A DNA stretch of 64,000 nucleotides, taken from NCBI GenBank assembly GCA_963921425.1, contig OY992833.1:19571738-19635737 (forward strand), given 5' to 3'. Positions 38,166 to 51,400 of the stretch are shown here, in pieces. How positions within the stretch are numbered: the stretch's first letter is position 1; the number at the start of each line of letters is the position of its first letter. The notes below the pieces were generated by a model. It had not been told where the DNA came from, did not search any database, and saw nothing but the letters and a program-made list of their open reading frames with translations. The position numbers and the translations under genes were made by a program. This stretch comes from Dryas octopetala (lineage: Eukaryota > Streptophyta > Magnoliopsida > Rosales > Rosaceae).

Positions 38166-41100
38166 TTTTTTTTTTACTAAAAACAAAAGGCTTGAATTGA
38201 AAAGTGAAAAAAAAAAAAAAAAGAAGCAAAAAGAAAAACAGGATATGGGTTTTGAAATTTTGTGTGCGACTGTAATATCATTTGATAATACACTTATATT
38301 ATAATATGTATATAAATTTAAGAGTATTTTTTAGAATTTAAGATTGTATATGTGTTATAATTTATATAAATTGATCACATCGACATATGATATTACAGTC
38401 AAATGGAAATAATTATTGAGTTTTTTTAGTGTATATGAAAAAAGGTATGTTTATAAACTTGTAATTTTGGATTTGTCTATGTCCAATCTACAATGCAATG
38501 GGATTAGCAAAAATAGCAAATGAGACATTTTCGTTTGATTCATTAATTGTACAAACTAAACCGCAAAGCATAAACCAAAATCTGTACCATCAAACACATT
38601 AGCAATGATCAATATCAAGCATATTAGCAATGACTTATACAACATACTAGGATTTTAAAACATATTTCCCAAAACTAAACCACAATGTTCAAACTTAATC
38701 AAATGATTTGTACCATCAAACACCTTAGTAAGGACTTGTCCCCTGTTCAACATTTTAGATACAAAACTCTTTCAATGAAACTCAACATGCACTGGGTGAT
38801 GTGATGTTCTTAGGACAATAATAATGACTGGTGTAAGTGATAAACTTCTGTCTTTTAAAACCAATCATGCACTGTTATAGGGTTCATATATCTACACTAT
38901 ATATATGAGTTAATTGTTTTAGCAGGAACGAAACGAAAGGGTAGGTGATTTCATGCATAAATATATCATATGCATTCAAAACTTATTTAAAAAAAGAATT
39001 AGGTTGCAGCGTAAAGCTCAAATTGTGGGTTTTTAACAATGTTTGTTTCTTTTAGAACACCCCCCCCAAAAAAAAAAAAAAAAAAAAAACAATGTTTGTT
39101 TCTTTACACATGCTAGAAAACAAGACTTTCCACATTAGATTGTATGAGAACTTTGCTTAGGCTTAGTTTGGGATTGCTGTGAGAAAAAACGGTTGTGAAG
39201 TAAAGCAGCTGTGAAGTAAAGTCAGCTGTGAAGTAAAACAGTTGAGTGTTTGGTAAATTATATTTTTAAAAGTATTGTGAGTACAAAAAACAATATGAAG
39301 GTGTTTGGTAAATTGTAATGTAAAACTGCTGTGGCTATTTATAATTACTAAAATGAGGGTATTATAGGTAAAATAAAATTTTCATTGTTGCTGTGATTCA
39401 CTACAGCTTTCAAAAGCACCTACAAATTTGCTTTTTATTTTTGCTATGGAGAGTTGAGAATTGTGGGGCAAAAGCACTTTTTCATTTTTTTACCAAACAC
39501 CAAAACTGCTGTGAGTGATTGAGAATTGTCATTCACAGCAGCTTTTGGGTCCTCCACAACAATCCCAAACCGGACCTTAATTTATTGATAAAAGATATTT
39601 GAGAAATGTTTAGCAACTTGGGATGTTTACTTGTTTTCGCTTGACTTGATTTTTAGTCGAAATCATATACTACAAATCTAGAATTTTTTTTTTTTGTATA
39701 ACGTAGAATTAAATATAGTTCAATTCAAAGATACAAGAGAATCTTTTAGATTTGTAATACAATGCTCAAATTACAAGTCAAGTATTGCCAAAACAAGTTG
39801 TTGAGCCACTCCGTTAATTACAACATCAGTTTCAAGTTAGACTCCCTTAACTACAACATCAATTTAGTTGGATCTCGTTAGTATGACAAATTATATATAT
39901 ATATATATATATGTTTGTATATAATCTAGTTTATTCAAATTTAATTCATCTACATATGATTATATGTAATTATACATGTAAATTTTGTATATAATTTTGA
40001 ATTGTTGATTGCGTTGACTGTACAATAAAGTCAATATGACTAATAAAGTTGAGGGATCGACGTTGTGCATCTGTATCACATGTATAATATGTATTATAGC
40101 ATCACATTTTAAGTTAACTCTCTCTTCCACATAGATTCTCGTAGAAAAATTGATCATTTTGTGTATTTTTTTCTTGGGAGTTTTGCAGTGTGATAGAAGT
40201 TAGTAAATGTCTTCATTGGCAAGGACAATTCCGCAGACTATCAAGTCTTTTTAAGTTGAGAAAGAATCACAGTGAGCCGTCCTCCACAAGTCACCAATTT
40301 GTTTGATTCGAAACAGGAAGTCCATGCCACAGACAGAGACTGCAACACTCAAAAATATGTATGTATTCAACTCCTTATGACTCCAATTCATTTGTAAGTT
40401 TGTAACCCATATTCCAATATTAGACTTCATCTCACTGAAATTTCCTGGAAAAAGCCAGTGAATGTGACAATGCAATTCGGTGCAAATTTGTTTGCCCCAA
40501 GTATTAATTCCCATTGTGATATATAGCTAAATTTCATTTATTTTTCCCAACAAGTGAAAGTAAACTTAAAATATTAGAAGTGAATATTAAAGCTAGCCAG
40601 CAACGAATTCTATAAATGCCTAATACTATGCCTTAAACTAAAAGCCAAATATGTATAATTGTTTATTTGTAAATCACACGTATTAAATAAATACAAATAT
40701 TTTTTTTATCTTCCCTTTGGTATTGGATCACCTGTCCTAATTTATAGAAGGCAGGATGTCACTATTTTATTTTATTTTCCTTGAGCATGTACAATGGCAT
40801 GGCTAAATGATGTGCTATATGATAAATATAGCGGAATTGATAAAAAAACTCACTACAATGACATAGCTAAATTTAACATTTGCTATGCTATTGCTAAATT
40901 TCCACTATACATAACAGAAAATTGCTATTAAGGAACTCAATAAAAAAGTGGACCCATCATCTGAAAAGTATGGGTAAAGAAAAAATTAAAAAATCAAGTG
41001 AAAGAAAGTGATTGGTTGAAAAAGTGTTAGGCCCCACGAAGAGAGAAATAGAGAAAATGATATTCATGTGAGTGAAAAATGTTGCAGCAAAAAGCATGAA

Positions 41101-42197
41101 GATGGGCAGCTTTGATGAGTTGATTAGCCATATATGTATTCAAATGTTACAATTCTTAAATTTGACTTTGACAAGAAAAATAATAAAATATTAATTTGAG
41201 TATTAAAATAATAATATTTAAATATATTTAATATTAAGCTCATATTAAAGATCTCATTAAAATATTTACAATAATATAATTATTAAAATAATTTAATATA
41301 TTAAATTAAATTTATATAAATATATATAAATATATTAAAAGAGTGCTCCTATTTACAACATCCTTAAGTTCTAAATTTCTAGTAAATGCAACATCCTCTA
41401 GGCGGAACCTGCTCTCAGTCGTACTTATTGGGCAATTGAAAGTGTCATATGGGCAGAGACCAGCATGCATGGCATCTCTTTCGGCATCCTAAAGGACTTG
41501 AATTCAAGAAACATACAAAATCTTACATGCCCCTGGCTACGGGTTAAAAGTCATGAACCCATTAAACCTAAACCTCTTTAGTCTTTAATTAAAGCTGGTC
41601 ACCAAACCGAAATTATGACAGGTTAGTTGGCCTAATTCTTAAGCAAACATATCCTAGGAATTTACCATAAATCAGAGTCAAATAAAAATCTTCATAAACC
41701 ATTATGAGGTTTGTTTCATCTTAATCAGTGATTTCTATTTTCTACGTTGATATTGTGCTTATAATCAAAATAAAATTGTTTTAAGATTTAACGCGTATAT
41801 GGTTAGTATTAGCCGAACAACATAATTTTAACCATAAACACGACGTCATCGAATAGGCGGTTACATATTTTGAATTTCTTGCTAACAGATTATTAAAGCT
41901 AATAAATTTTCTTTTTTAATGCACTAATTAGATTGAATATCATGCTCACAGATTTTATTGACTTTAAATAGCTCCAAATGGTAGTAATTGATTACAAAGA
42001 CAGACTACCAAACCGGCAAGCGTACCAAATTAGCTCCTTCTTCCTCCCCCTCCTTATCTAACCTTTTCAATTTGAAAAAAGTTAATCCTTCATGTGATTA
42101 TCTCCTCTGCTTTTTTGTTTCTTTCTCTCTTTCTGGCCTGAATGTGATTATCTTCTACATATATCTCTGATAATCATACAATTTCAGGCATATTCTT
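38166..42197. other. Gene-free AT-rich region
   Basis: It contains a Tourist MITE (listed separately), a C-run/A-run junction at 39061-39088, an AT dinucleotide run at about 39893-39911, and many AATAAATATT-type repeats at 41160-41340. The last ~200 bases hold a likely untranslated first exon and intron of the PP2C-like gene (an acceptor-like ATTTCAG at 42181-42187). I see no coding gene. Confidence 0.5.
39160..39576. mobile_element. Tourist-like MITE, 417 bp
   Basis: The inverted ends GGCTTAGTTTGGGATTGCTG (left) and, in reverse complement, GGTCCGGTTTGGGATTGTTG (right) are flanked by TTA on both sides (39157-39159 and 39577-39579). Both the GGNNNNGTTTGGG end and the TTA target are PIF/Harbinger features. 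The interior repeats GCTGTGAAGTAAA several times near 39195-39240. It is non-coding. Confidence 0.85.
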
Positions 42198-44451
42198 ATG
42201 GGTCTCAAAGATCTTCAGCTCAAGCTCAAGGTAAGCCTATCTTTTTCCGTTTTCCTTTTCTTGAAAAAGTGCATTTTTTTTACAATCAGAATTTTTAGTT
42301 TTCTGGATTTCTGAGTTCTGGTTGATAACCCTTTTGTAGTGCTAGAATATCTACGATGGATGGCAATTATGTTTGAAAAATGGGGAAAATGTTATTATCA
42401 TAACCATGGAATTACCAGAAACAAAGTTTGATTCTCTGTTTTTTTTTTCCCCCTTTTTCTGGGTTTCCAATGTTCATTTGGATAATGGACATATCATCAC
42501 TAGTTTTTACACAAATGTTTGTACACATGGTCATGCACCATAACATAAAAGTTAGACCACTTTTCTGATACTAATTGGTCATCAAATAGTAGTCATTGTT
42601 TGTTTATGAATTGGTAATGTATGTACTACATATGGGTTGAGCAGGGTTTCCAGCTGAGGCGATTTCTGGTGGGAAATAATGCTGGAAGCAAGAAAAGAGA
42701 GACTGCCAATTTTGAAAAGAAACCTTCATGGATGATGCCTGCAGTCTCACATGGATATTATACCATTGATGAGGGTTTTTCATCAAGACGTAGCTTTCAT
42801 GAGCCCGACTCTGACCACGTTGTGGCTCAGAGAGAGCAAATTGAAGAGCTTGAGCTGTGGTTTTTTGGTGTTTTCGATGCTCAGATAGGTGATGGAGTTA
42901 CCAAGTATATGCAGACGCATTTGTTTGACAAGAAGCCTAAAGAGGTAAACATAGTCTAGGGAGATTTTGTCTTTTCATACATTGTGTTATATTGTGTTGA
43001 TCACAATCTGTTACTGTATGTTGTGCCAATTTGTATAATTCACTAGGTACAATCTAACATGTTATGTTGTCAGATTATCAATCTATATTAATCAAAATGT
43101 TCAATTTAACATGTTATGTTATCGAACTGTCAATTTGTATCAGTCACTAGGTAGTATATAACATGTTATGTTATCAGAATGTCAATTTATATAAGTCACT
43201 AGGTAGAATATAGCATGTTATGTTACCACACCGTCAATTTATATCATTAGCTAGGTAAAATCTTATTTAAATGTATGGTTTAAATTGAGAGTGAAAATAT
43301 AACATGTTAGTTATTTGGCAAGAGAATGTTATGGGAAACGTTCCCTATTAAATTGAGGACAACTTCAAGTAATCACACCTGATTTTCATGAAGAAAAAGA
43401 TTTCTTGATTAGTCACCTAGATGTTATCATTGTTAGTGTTGCACATTGCTAGATGGGTACTCAAAACTAGGGTTCACTTTTTGATGTCATTCTGTGCAGT
43501 CTCAAATAAAGGGAAAGAGCAATGACATAATGAAAAAAGCATATCTTGGTGCTAGAGCAAAAACTAGAGAGACCCATGGAGCAGAGGAGACACATGGAGT
43601 CGGTTCAGTTTCTGCAATGGTGATCGGAGGGGAAAAGCTTGTAATGGCTAACATGGGAGACTATAGAGCAGTTGTGTGTAGAGATGGATTGGCTCATCAG
43701 ATAGGCAGTAGGCACAATCCATCAGCCAAGCTGCACAATCCATTAGCCAAAAGACATTGGTCTCAAAGATTCTTCAAAGGTATTGGGCACAATAATACTA
43801 GTCATTAAATTTGCTTACCAAATATTGTGGCAAACGATCTCACAATACCTTACTTGTGAAAAATAAATAAGTAGATCCAGATTAGAACCAATAAAACTGC
43901 CAGATATTTTGGAGAACAAATTTGGTGACCCTAAATGGAAGTGACTCAGCATGTCAAATGGCCACACCCATATTGTAGATTTTTGTCATGCTTGTGTTCT
44001 GATATTTGTGTGCATATTTTGATTGACACAATAGTGGGTTATTATGAGTGTACATATAGTTAGTGTGTGATACAGGCAATGCAGCAGGCACTAAACCTTC
44101 TAAAGGCTCAGACCTCGTTGTTGGGGCTGAAAGGATTGACACTGATACTGAATTTGTCATCTTAGCAAGCAGTGCAATTTGGGAGGTAAGATATATTATT
44201 AATTTATCAACCCACTAATTGGTGTCGCCCTCCCATAACAATAATATGTTTATCAAATGTTCGTCCTCAAAATCTTCTAGCTTACAGGCAATTCATCAAC
44301 TTTGACATGTTAGGTAATGAAGAATCAAGAGGCAGTGAATCTCATCAAGCACATTGAAAATCCACAAGCAGCTGCTGAGCGTCTGGCAAATGAAGCTTCA
44401 ACTAGAATGAGCAGAAGCAGCATTTCTTGCTTGGTCATTCGATTTGATTAA
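42198..44451 (+). CDS. PP2C-like protein, probable pseudophosphatase
   Basis: Five exons, 42198-42230, 42645-42944, 43500-43779, 44076-44185 and 44314-44451, give 286 residues with consistent phases. The PP2C scaffold is recognisable: SHGYYTID at about 46-53, FGVFD at 85-89, GSVSAMVIGGEKLVMANMGD with YRAVVCRDG, EFVILAS at 230-236, and a final SCLVIRFD. The catalytic metal site is gone. The usual DGHGG is DAQIG (89-93), the usual ASDG is ASSA (235-238), the MED motif near the N-terminus is absent, and the terminal DN is replaced in RSSIS. The segment between the YRAV strand and EFVILAS is also much shorter than in active PP2Cs. Arabidopsis has annotated PP2C-like proteins of this kind. Inference: a non-catalytic regulator or decoy. 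The frame is fully open, so I do not call it a pseudogene. Confidence 0.88.
43022..43257. repeat. Minisatellite, about 52-bp unit, in an intron
   Basis: Four full copies plus a partial one. Each has TAACATGTTATGTTATC followed by GTCAATTTATAT and TCACTAGGTA. The word ACATGT is itself palindromic. It lies in intron 2 of the PP2C-like gene, about 240 bases before exon 3. Confidence 0.9.
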
Positions 44452-45460
44452 CGCCATTTGAATTTCTGTGTCATTCGTCTGTCCATCTTGTGTGAGACGC
44501 ACTGTTGATATTCAATGGTGTGAAACAGAAATAGAACAGGACATTAGTTTTACCTTTCACTTCAGAATGTGTAAATGACCTGGATATATGAAAAAATGTC
44601 CAAAGGAGTTCCTCATAGCCCTTTTGGAACAAAATCCAGCTTTTTATAATCTAATTTCTCTGTAGAACTGCTCCACAATTCTCATCCTTTCAAGTTTGAC
44701 CAAGGATAAGAAAGATAAAAAGGATAAAGAAAAAGTCCGGCCAACATGTGCCGAGTACAAACACTGGGTTGAAATTTTGTGTGATGCCTTCATGTGACAA
44801 ACAAATTTGTGCATCCATTTGCAACAAATAGTTAAGTATGGAGGCTTCATTGAAAAAATTGAAATAACGAGAACCAATTGGTTTACCAAGGATAATGCTC
44901 TCTTGCTAGGTACATGGTATGTTACTAGATTGTCAATCTGATTTCTGAACCACACATCCAAACATTCACATTATATTTCATGATAGACTAAATACATGTT
45001 AAAGAGTGACCAAGCTTGGAACAATTATGGGTTATGGAACAAATCCTAATTAGAACTTGTTCCAATTGTCTCTTAGTTGAAATCCAAAACAAAATTGCAA
45101 GTCATTCATCAATCTGGGAGGCATCTAATTAGTTCTTTTGTCCTTTCATGTGAGATCCAAGAACCCATGTCTACATCAATCCCATTTCCAGTAAACTATG
45201 TTCAGCAACAATCTTCAAGTCTACAATCGTTTAATTACGCAGAGTGGAGCTACAAACTAATTCCGCATGCAACACTGACAAATGAATGTGAATGTACAAA
45301 GGCAAATTGTACAACAACAAAATTAAGATTTTACTTTTGAACATACAAAACAGGAGAATGACTTTGTATAGCTTTGAGAATTTAAGATTGTGGCCAAGTG
45401 GTGGAAAAAGAAGACAAGCTTGTTTCTTACTCATCTTCAATTTTGTAAGGATTCACATCA
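44452..45460. other. Spacer between convergent genes
   Basis: The 3' flanks of the PP2C-like gene (+) and the CIP7-like gene (-). A 105-codon minus-strand frame at about 44644-44961 shows no family features and is not called. No repeat was recognised. Confidence 0.45.
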
Positions 45461-48400
45461 TCATGTTGCCAGCTTCTTTTCACTAGTTTTGCTTCGGAAT
45501 GGTGACAACAAGGAGAAATGGCGAGAAGCTGTAACCATATAGAAAAAATCTTCAAGTCTCAATTAGAATTAAAAAAGAATGAAATGAAGCATGTTGCTAA
45601 ATTAACAAACACTTACACTTAAGTGTAGCACTGGAATTAGGAGTTTCATCTTGTGAGATCAGATTCTTTAATGTACTTACTGATGATGAGCACAAAAAAT
45701 GAGTGTCAACTTATGTAGCATTATGACTAAAATCCATAAATAACCATCAATTGACCCAAGTCTCCCCCAGACATTATAAATTTTAATTTTCACAAATCAG
45801 TGGCTTGCAATCTTCATAAATGTATAGAAACAAAACACAAAAGATAGACAGCAATCAAAAGAGTGCAATACAACAGCACACAATACAAAGCGACAACAGA
45901 AGTGACAGCTCAGCAATAACTAGAATTCCAAGTCAGAAACCACATCAGCAAGGAATTGGTTGAGTGGTTAGTTGAATATAACATAGTTAGCTTGATGGTT
46001 ACAGAACATTAGACTTCTGTAATTATTTGTTATTTTGAGGTCGATTGATTGATTGCACTTTCTTTAGGAGCTTATGCGTTGAATATAAATACATGATTAT
46101 ATTCTGAGTTATTCAATGAGAATAAAAACATTGCATTTACTCTATTGTCTTCACTTAGTATGTCAACATCATTTAGAAGTATTAATGTTTTATGTTAATA
46201 AAATCCACATATAAATTTGACTATTTGAGATAAGATAGATTTCAAATACACAAGAAAGTCACTTAATTTACTCTCTAAGTATCATAAAAATAGAGTTTTT
46301 TATTTAATTCGTAACAAAAAAGTATCAAAACTCTCTATTCTTATTTCAATTTGTGCTGATTTCAGACTTGTTGAACTGTCTTGTCTTGACATTTAGTTAT
46401 AGCTGCTATTTTCAAGTCATGCTCATTGACTTCAAAGTATGCCATCATGCATAATGAATGTGATCATTCACCAAAGTGTGTTTGGGGCATAATGCATGTT
46501 ACCTTCACTAGAAGAAACAGTGTTTGTCCCATTATCATCTGCCTCAGAACCATTTATGCTGACATTATCTGATTCAACATTACGTTCGCCTGATGATGAG
46601 CTATGGTTCTTTCTTCCAAACTTTAACAGCCGTCTAAACCCTTTTGATGATTCCTTTACCTGAGGCTTTTCAGATGCTTCTGGAATCTTTTCTAGTTTCA
46701 AGTTACTAGATTCCGATACATGTGCTTTAACATTCACTGTGCCTGTTGTTGCCACAGTTTCTAAGCTTGTTGGGGGTGCTTTTCCATACTCAGAATTCTC
46801 AGCACATGGATCTTCCAGAGAAGAAAGCCGCACATAAGGGGCTTGATATGGTTTTTCAACAGTACTATGGCTTGGAAACTTTGGTGTTTCCTTCTCCATA
46901 TTAACTGTCCTGGCCTATCCATCAAAGTGTTGTCTAAAATTATTAGATCATCAAGAAAAATTTGCACCAACACCCCGATGGGAAATTTATCTAAAATTAA
47001 TAATATCAGTAAAATATATTTTATTGTTCAAAGATATATTCTTTTTGCAGAGTAAGGAAAACAAACGCCTAAAAACCTACAATAATATATCAAAAAGTAC
47101 CAAATTAATCAAATTGCAAATAAAATTTTTGATGCTTTGACATGGGAAACACACTCAATTTAATAACAAACCTTTTGAACTTCACATGTAGTACATCTGT
47201 ACATGTAAAACTACATGTTTGTTAGTGGGGAGCACTGAACCAAAGATTAGATACAATGCACACAAGTCAACCCTATGAATCTTCCTCGTGTCATAGTTAA
47301 AAAAATCGCAACATTCAAGACTGTAAACATTGAATTTTACTTGGTTGTAAGATTGTCAGATGCAAGTCATATCCATCATGGGTATGCACATTATGTCAAT
47401 TTAACATTTCAAAAATTGCTAGCTGTGCATCCATCATTGTTCATTGCAGTCAAGTAGTATAGTCAAAAATATAAAACCGCATGCAAAGTCACTTTTTTGT
47501 TATCTGACCAACCATACCTCATAAGGTTGAATTTGCCTCTGTAATAGGTCACGAGTGGGTTCTCTATCAACTGTATCTATGGTAACTGGTGAAACTGGTG
47601 CCCGAATAGCAGCATAATCTGACACCACCTCTGTGTTCTCCCTAATATGCTGTCCCTTTTCAACCCCCAAAGTTTCTTTGGATGCATGTACAATAGGAAT
47701 GGAAGGTTTCTCAAGCATCACAACAGTTTTCTCAACTACTGGGTTGTCATCCCTATCACTATGATGTGAATTTTTGTCATCATTCCTCTTCAATTGAGCA
47801 CCTTCAGAGGTAGACTTCATGGAATTATCGTTCTGTTTTGTTTCCTTTGCTGTTGATGTGCTCTGGGAAACATCAGGTCCCTTGGGTGTTCTGATTTTCA
47901 ATTCTGGGAGACTAGCAGCCTTGCTTTTGTCGTAGTTCACAATAGCAGATATTTTCTTGCTCTCAGGCCCATCAGATACTTTAGGTTTTGGTGCTGTTAC
48001 AGTACTTCGTGGCTTCACTGAAGAAATAGGATGGCTTTTAGACATCTTAGGCTCCGATAATCTTCTAATCCGTGCCATGGATGACTTAGTATCACTTGCA
48101 ACACCAGTGTTCTCTTTCTTCGGTTCAGGCAATGAAGATACTGACCGGCTTAACCTGTTTCCAGCCGAGTGGCTTCCAGTACTCAATTTGCTGGATTTGG
48201 AGGTTTTGTGGGATTCAGTGGAGCCCACAGACACAGTTCTGATGGGGCACCTTTGTAGAGGAGATGATGATCCAGGCTCTGAATCACTAAACTTTGATCC
48301 TTTGAGAGCGCTTGGCGATAGTTTGGTCAGCCCTTGTTTCCTGGTTTGCTGTGAGGGCAATGGTGACTGAGCAGGGATGCTACTGCCTCTAGCAGCAATC

Positions 48401-51400
48401 CTCTTTTGCCTCTGTATCTTTAAAGCTTCTAGTCGTTTCATGTCTTCTTCTTCCTGATAACCAAAAGCTCAAAGATATGAAGATCATATGAATAAACCAG
48501 ATTAGCTAGCCAGTGCAAAGCATGAAAAGCCATTTTCCAACATATATGGTGACACAGGACATAAGTTACAACATGGAACAAATATGGTGACACAACAAAT
48601 CAAAATTCTTTCAATGTTAGACGCAAGTTTCGATAACAATTTTGGTCTCAGAGGTAAAAAGTTTACTTTTATATAGGTGTACAAAATGGGGATGACAACA
48701 AAAATAGAGAGTATTGATCTAACAAACTTTTTAAACTCAGTTACAAGTGTAAGGCATACAAGAACTGTCAAGAAGATGATACTAACAAAGTTAATCAAAT
48801 TTTTCTATAAAACTTGACCAAGGAGATTAGTGTAGTTTCCAAAAATAGGAGGATTTTGTAATTTAGTAAACAGTAGGGTAGGTCTTTGTAATTTACTCTA
48901 GGAAAAAGAAAAAATAGGAAAATGATAGATAACCTTCTCTTTCTTGATTTTCTGAAGATCGGCTTTGAAGGTTCTTAGTTTCTCAGCACGTGCCCGCGCT
49001 TCATCCAAAGGACTCAACTTTGAGGGTTTTCCTTTCCTTATTGGCCCCCCAATCTTCTTACCTGAAGTATCTGGAACAAGTTTTGATTTCCTGTCCTTGT
49101 CAGACATCTTAGTCCCTTTCTTGATGTCATTCGCCACCTCCTTATGCTTCTTATCCAGAGAAGCACCATCTTTTGCATGAGCCTGGATTTCATAATCTAA
49201 AGCAGGGTCATAGCCTATTGAACCCTTCTCTGCGCCACGCTCAGGCATCAAACTCAATTCATCTGGCTCATAATTAACTTGAGTCGCAGTCCTATTAGTC
49301 ATGTTTTCTGCCTTCTGAACTGCTGATGGGAACTCAGAATCCATGTCAATAGCATTTCTGTCATTGTTGTCAACATAATCTAATGAAACTGGCCTCAATG
49401 CAACTATGTAGGAATCATCATCCATATTGTGAGATGACCTCCTATCCAAACTATTGGTTGCACGATCAAATCCATTTACAGCAAGTGGATCCGAGGGAGA
49501 ACCTATAAACCCTGACTGGTTATCTTGCCTATGAATCATAAAATCATCATTGGCAGTCCTCCTATAGCCACCCCTTCTGCCATCTATTTCTGTAGACCGT
49601 AAATCCATTTGACCATCTATTGTCCTGCTGTAACCCAACTGACCCTCTCTTGCAGAGACCAACAATTCATCATTTGATGACTTTGGCATGCGGGTCACAT
49701 TTCCACTAAATTTATTGATATCTGCTGCACTTCCTTCTTGAATTTCACCCCTATCTCGACGGCCAGAAGCCAAAGGATCATCCCCCAGGGTATTTTGTCG
49801 TCTTTTCAGTTGACCCTTCTTTTCCATAGCAAACATGCCTTGGTCAACATCAGGTCTATCTTCATCAGCATCTCTGAGTAAGAAATTTTGAAATGCATTC
49901 CAGTGCTCTCCTTCTGTCTCGTTCACATAAACCGTTTCTAAAGATTGTTTATGGTTTCCTTTTCGTTTCGAGGATTTAAGAGAGTTCATAACCTTCATCT
50001 CTGGAATTCCACCCTGAAAATCTCCATCGTCCTCATCAGTTTGAGAGTCACAATCTGATTGAGATTCACTATCTGAAGAGTTTTTCCCCTTTGAGGTGAT
50101 GTAGTTAATGTTCCGAATGACAACCGTGCCTGATTGCTTTTTACCTGAGCGGCTAGCCTTCTTTCGTGATTCTCGATCTTTTGAAGATTCCTTCTCCAAC
50201 TCCACATCACCTAATGATCTTGTTCTCAAAGCATCCAACTCCCATGTTTCTGATTCAATATTTCCATTACTACTGTCCATGGAGTGCCTTTTCTGCATTC
50301 TTTGACCTGCATTGAGTCTAGGATCCTCTACTGTTGGATAAGGTGGCTGAAAAAACGGGCTATTTCCTGGGTAATTCTGATAGTAAGGCATGCCTTGCAT
50401 GGGATATGGTGGATAGACTGGTCGAGCACCAGAAGAAGAATGAACAGGCCAGGGTGGAAACATCTGATGAGGAAACTGGCCTGGAAAATATTCTTGGTGG
50501 CTTACTGGTGGTTGATGCTCCGCAGGAGGCCTTTCATCTGGACAGATGAGCAGACAAAATCTTTTCACTAAACGTAGTAAATAAAGATAGAAGATATATA
50601 TGACACTACTACATAATTCAGGAACAAGATTAAAAGAAGCCATGCAATATTATGATTGGGGCCTCTCTCAGAGTCAAAACATCAAATTCTCCACAGATAT
50701 GGGTAATCCATGAAATGAGAAACCAATTTCTTTTTTTACAACTGAAATTGATGATCCAGTCTAACTATTGAAGACTCCGAAGAACAATGGACCAAGGTTT
50801 TCATCATGAAATTTCTTGAGAACAGTAATTATACTAGGTTAGTTACTTATTCGTAGGATACCTCTTGCCTTTTGAATTCTTACCCGCAGAAGCAACACTT
50901 GTTGCTTTTCCATTATTTTCCGAAGCCAACTCATTTTGTTTGTTGGTCACACTTGAAAGGATTATGCCTGATGCATTCATAGCAGAGAAGTCTGCCCGCG
51001 TAGACATTGCTTCAGCTGCTTCAATTTCAAGCCATTGGCCAGTTTCATGCTTTCTTGTCCATAGTTCCTTAAATCTTCTACAAGCATCCCTGTTAGATTG
51101 ATGAATTTAACATTACCAGGAAAGATTTCAAGAAAAACATTCTGCCACATAGGAGAGAAAGATGATATCTCGAATTATATTGAAAGTTTAAAACGGCCAG
51201 TAGAAGTAAATTCTACTTACATCAAGCGTGAAGCCCCAAAGCATTCAGCAAATGATATCAATGGTGGCAAATGATCAATGTCAAAACCTGCTGCTACAGC
51301 ACGTGCAAAAGCCATACCTTGCTCTTTCTGCAGCACAGTTTTGCGTGTCTCCAGGACTTTTAAAAGCTGAACTCTAAAATAGCATTAGATACAGAAACAA

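Noticed and set aside
44644..44961. 105-codon minus-strand frame between convergent genes
   Set aside because: No recognisable motif, many aromatic/Ser codons typical of AT-rich noise, and no exon partners.
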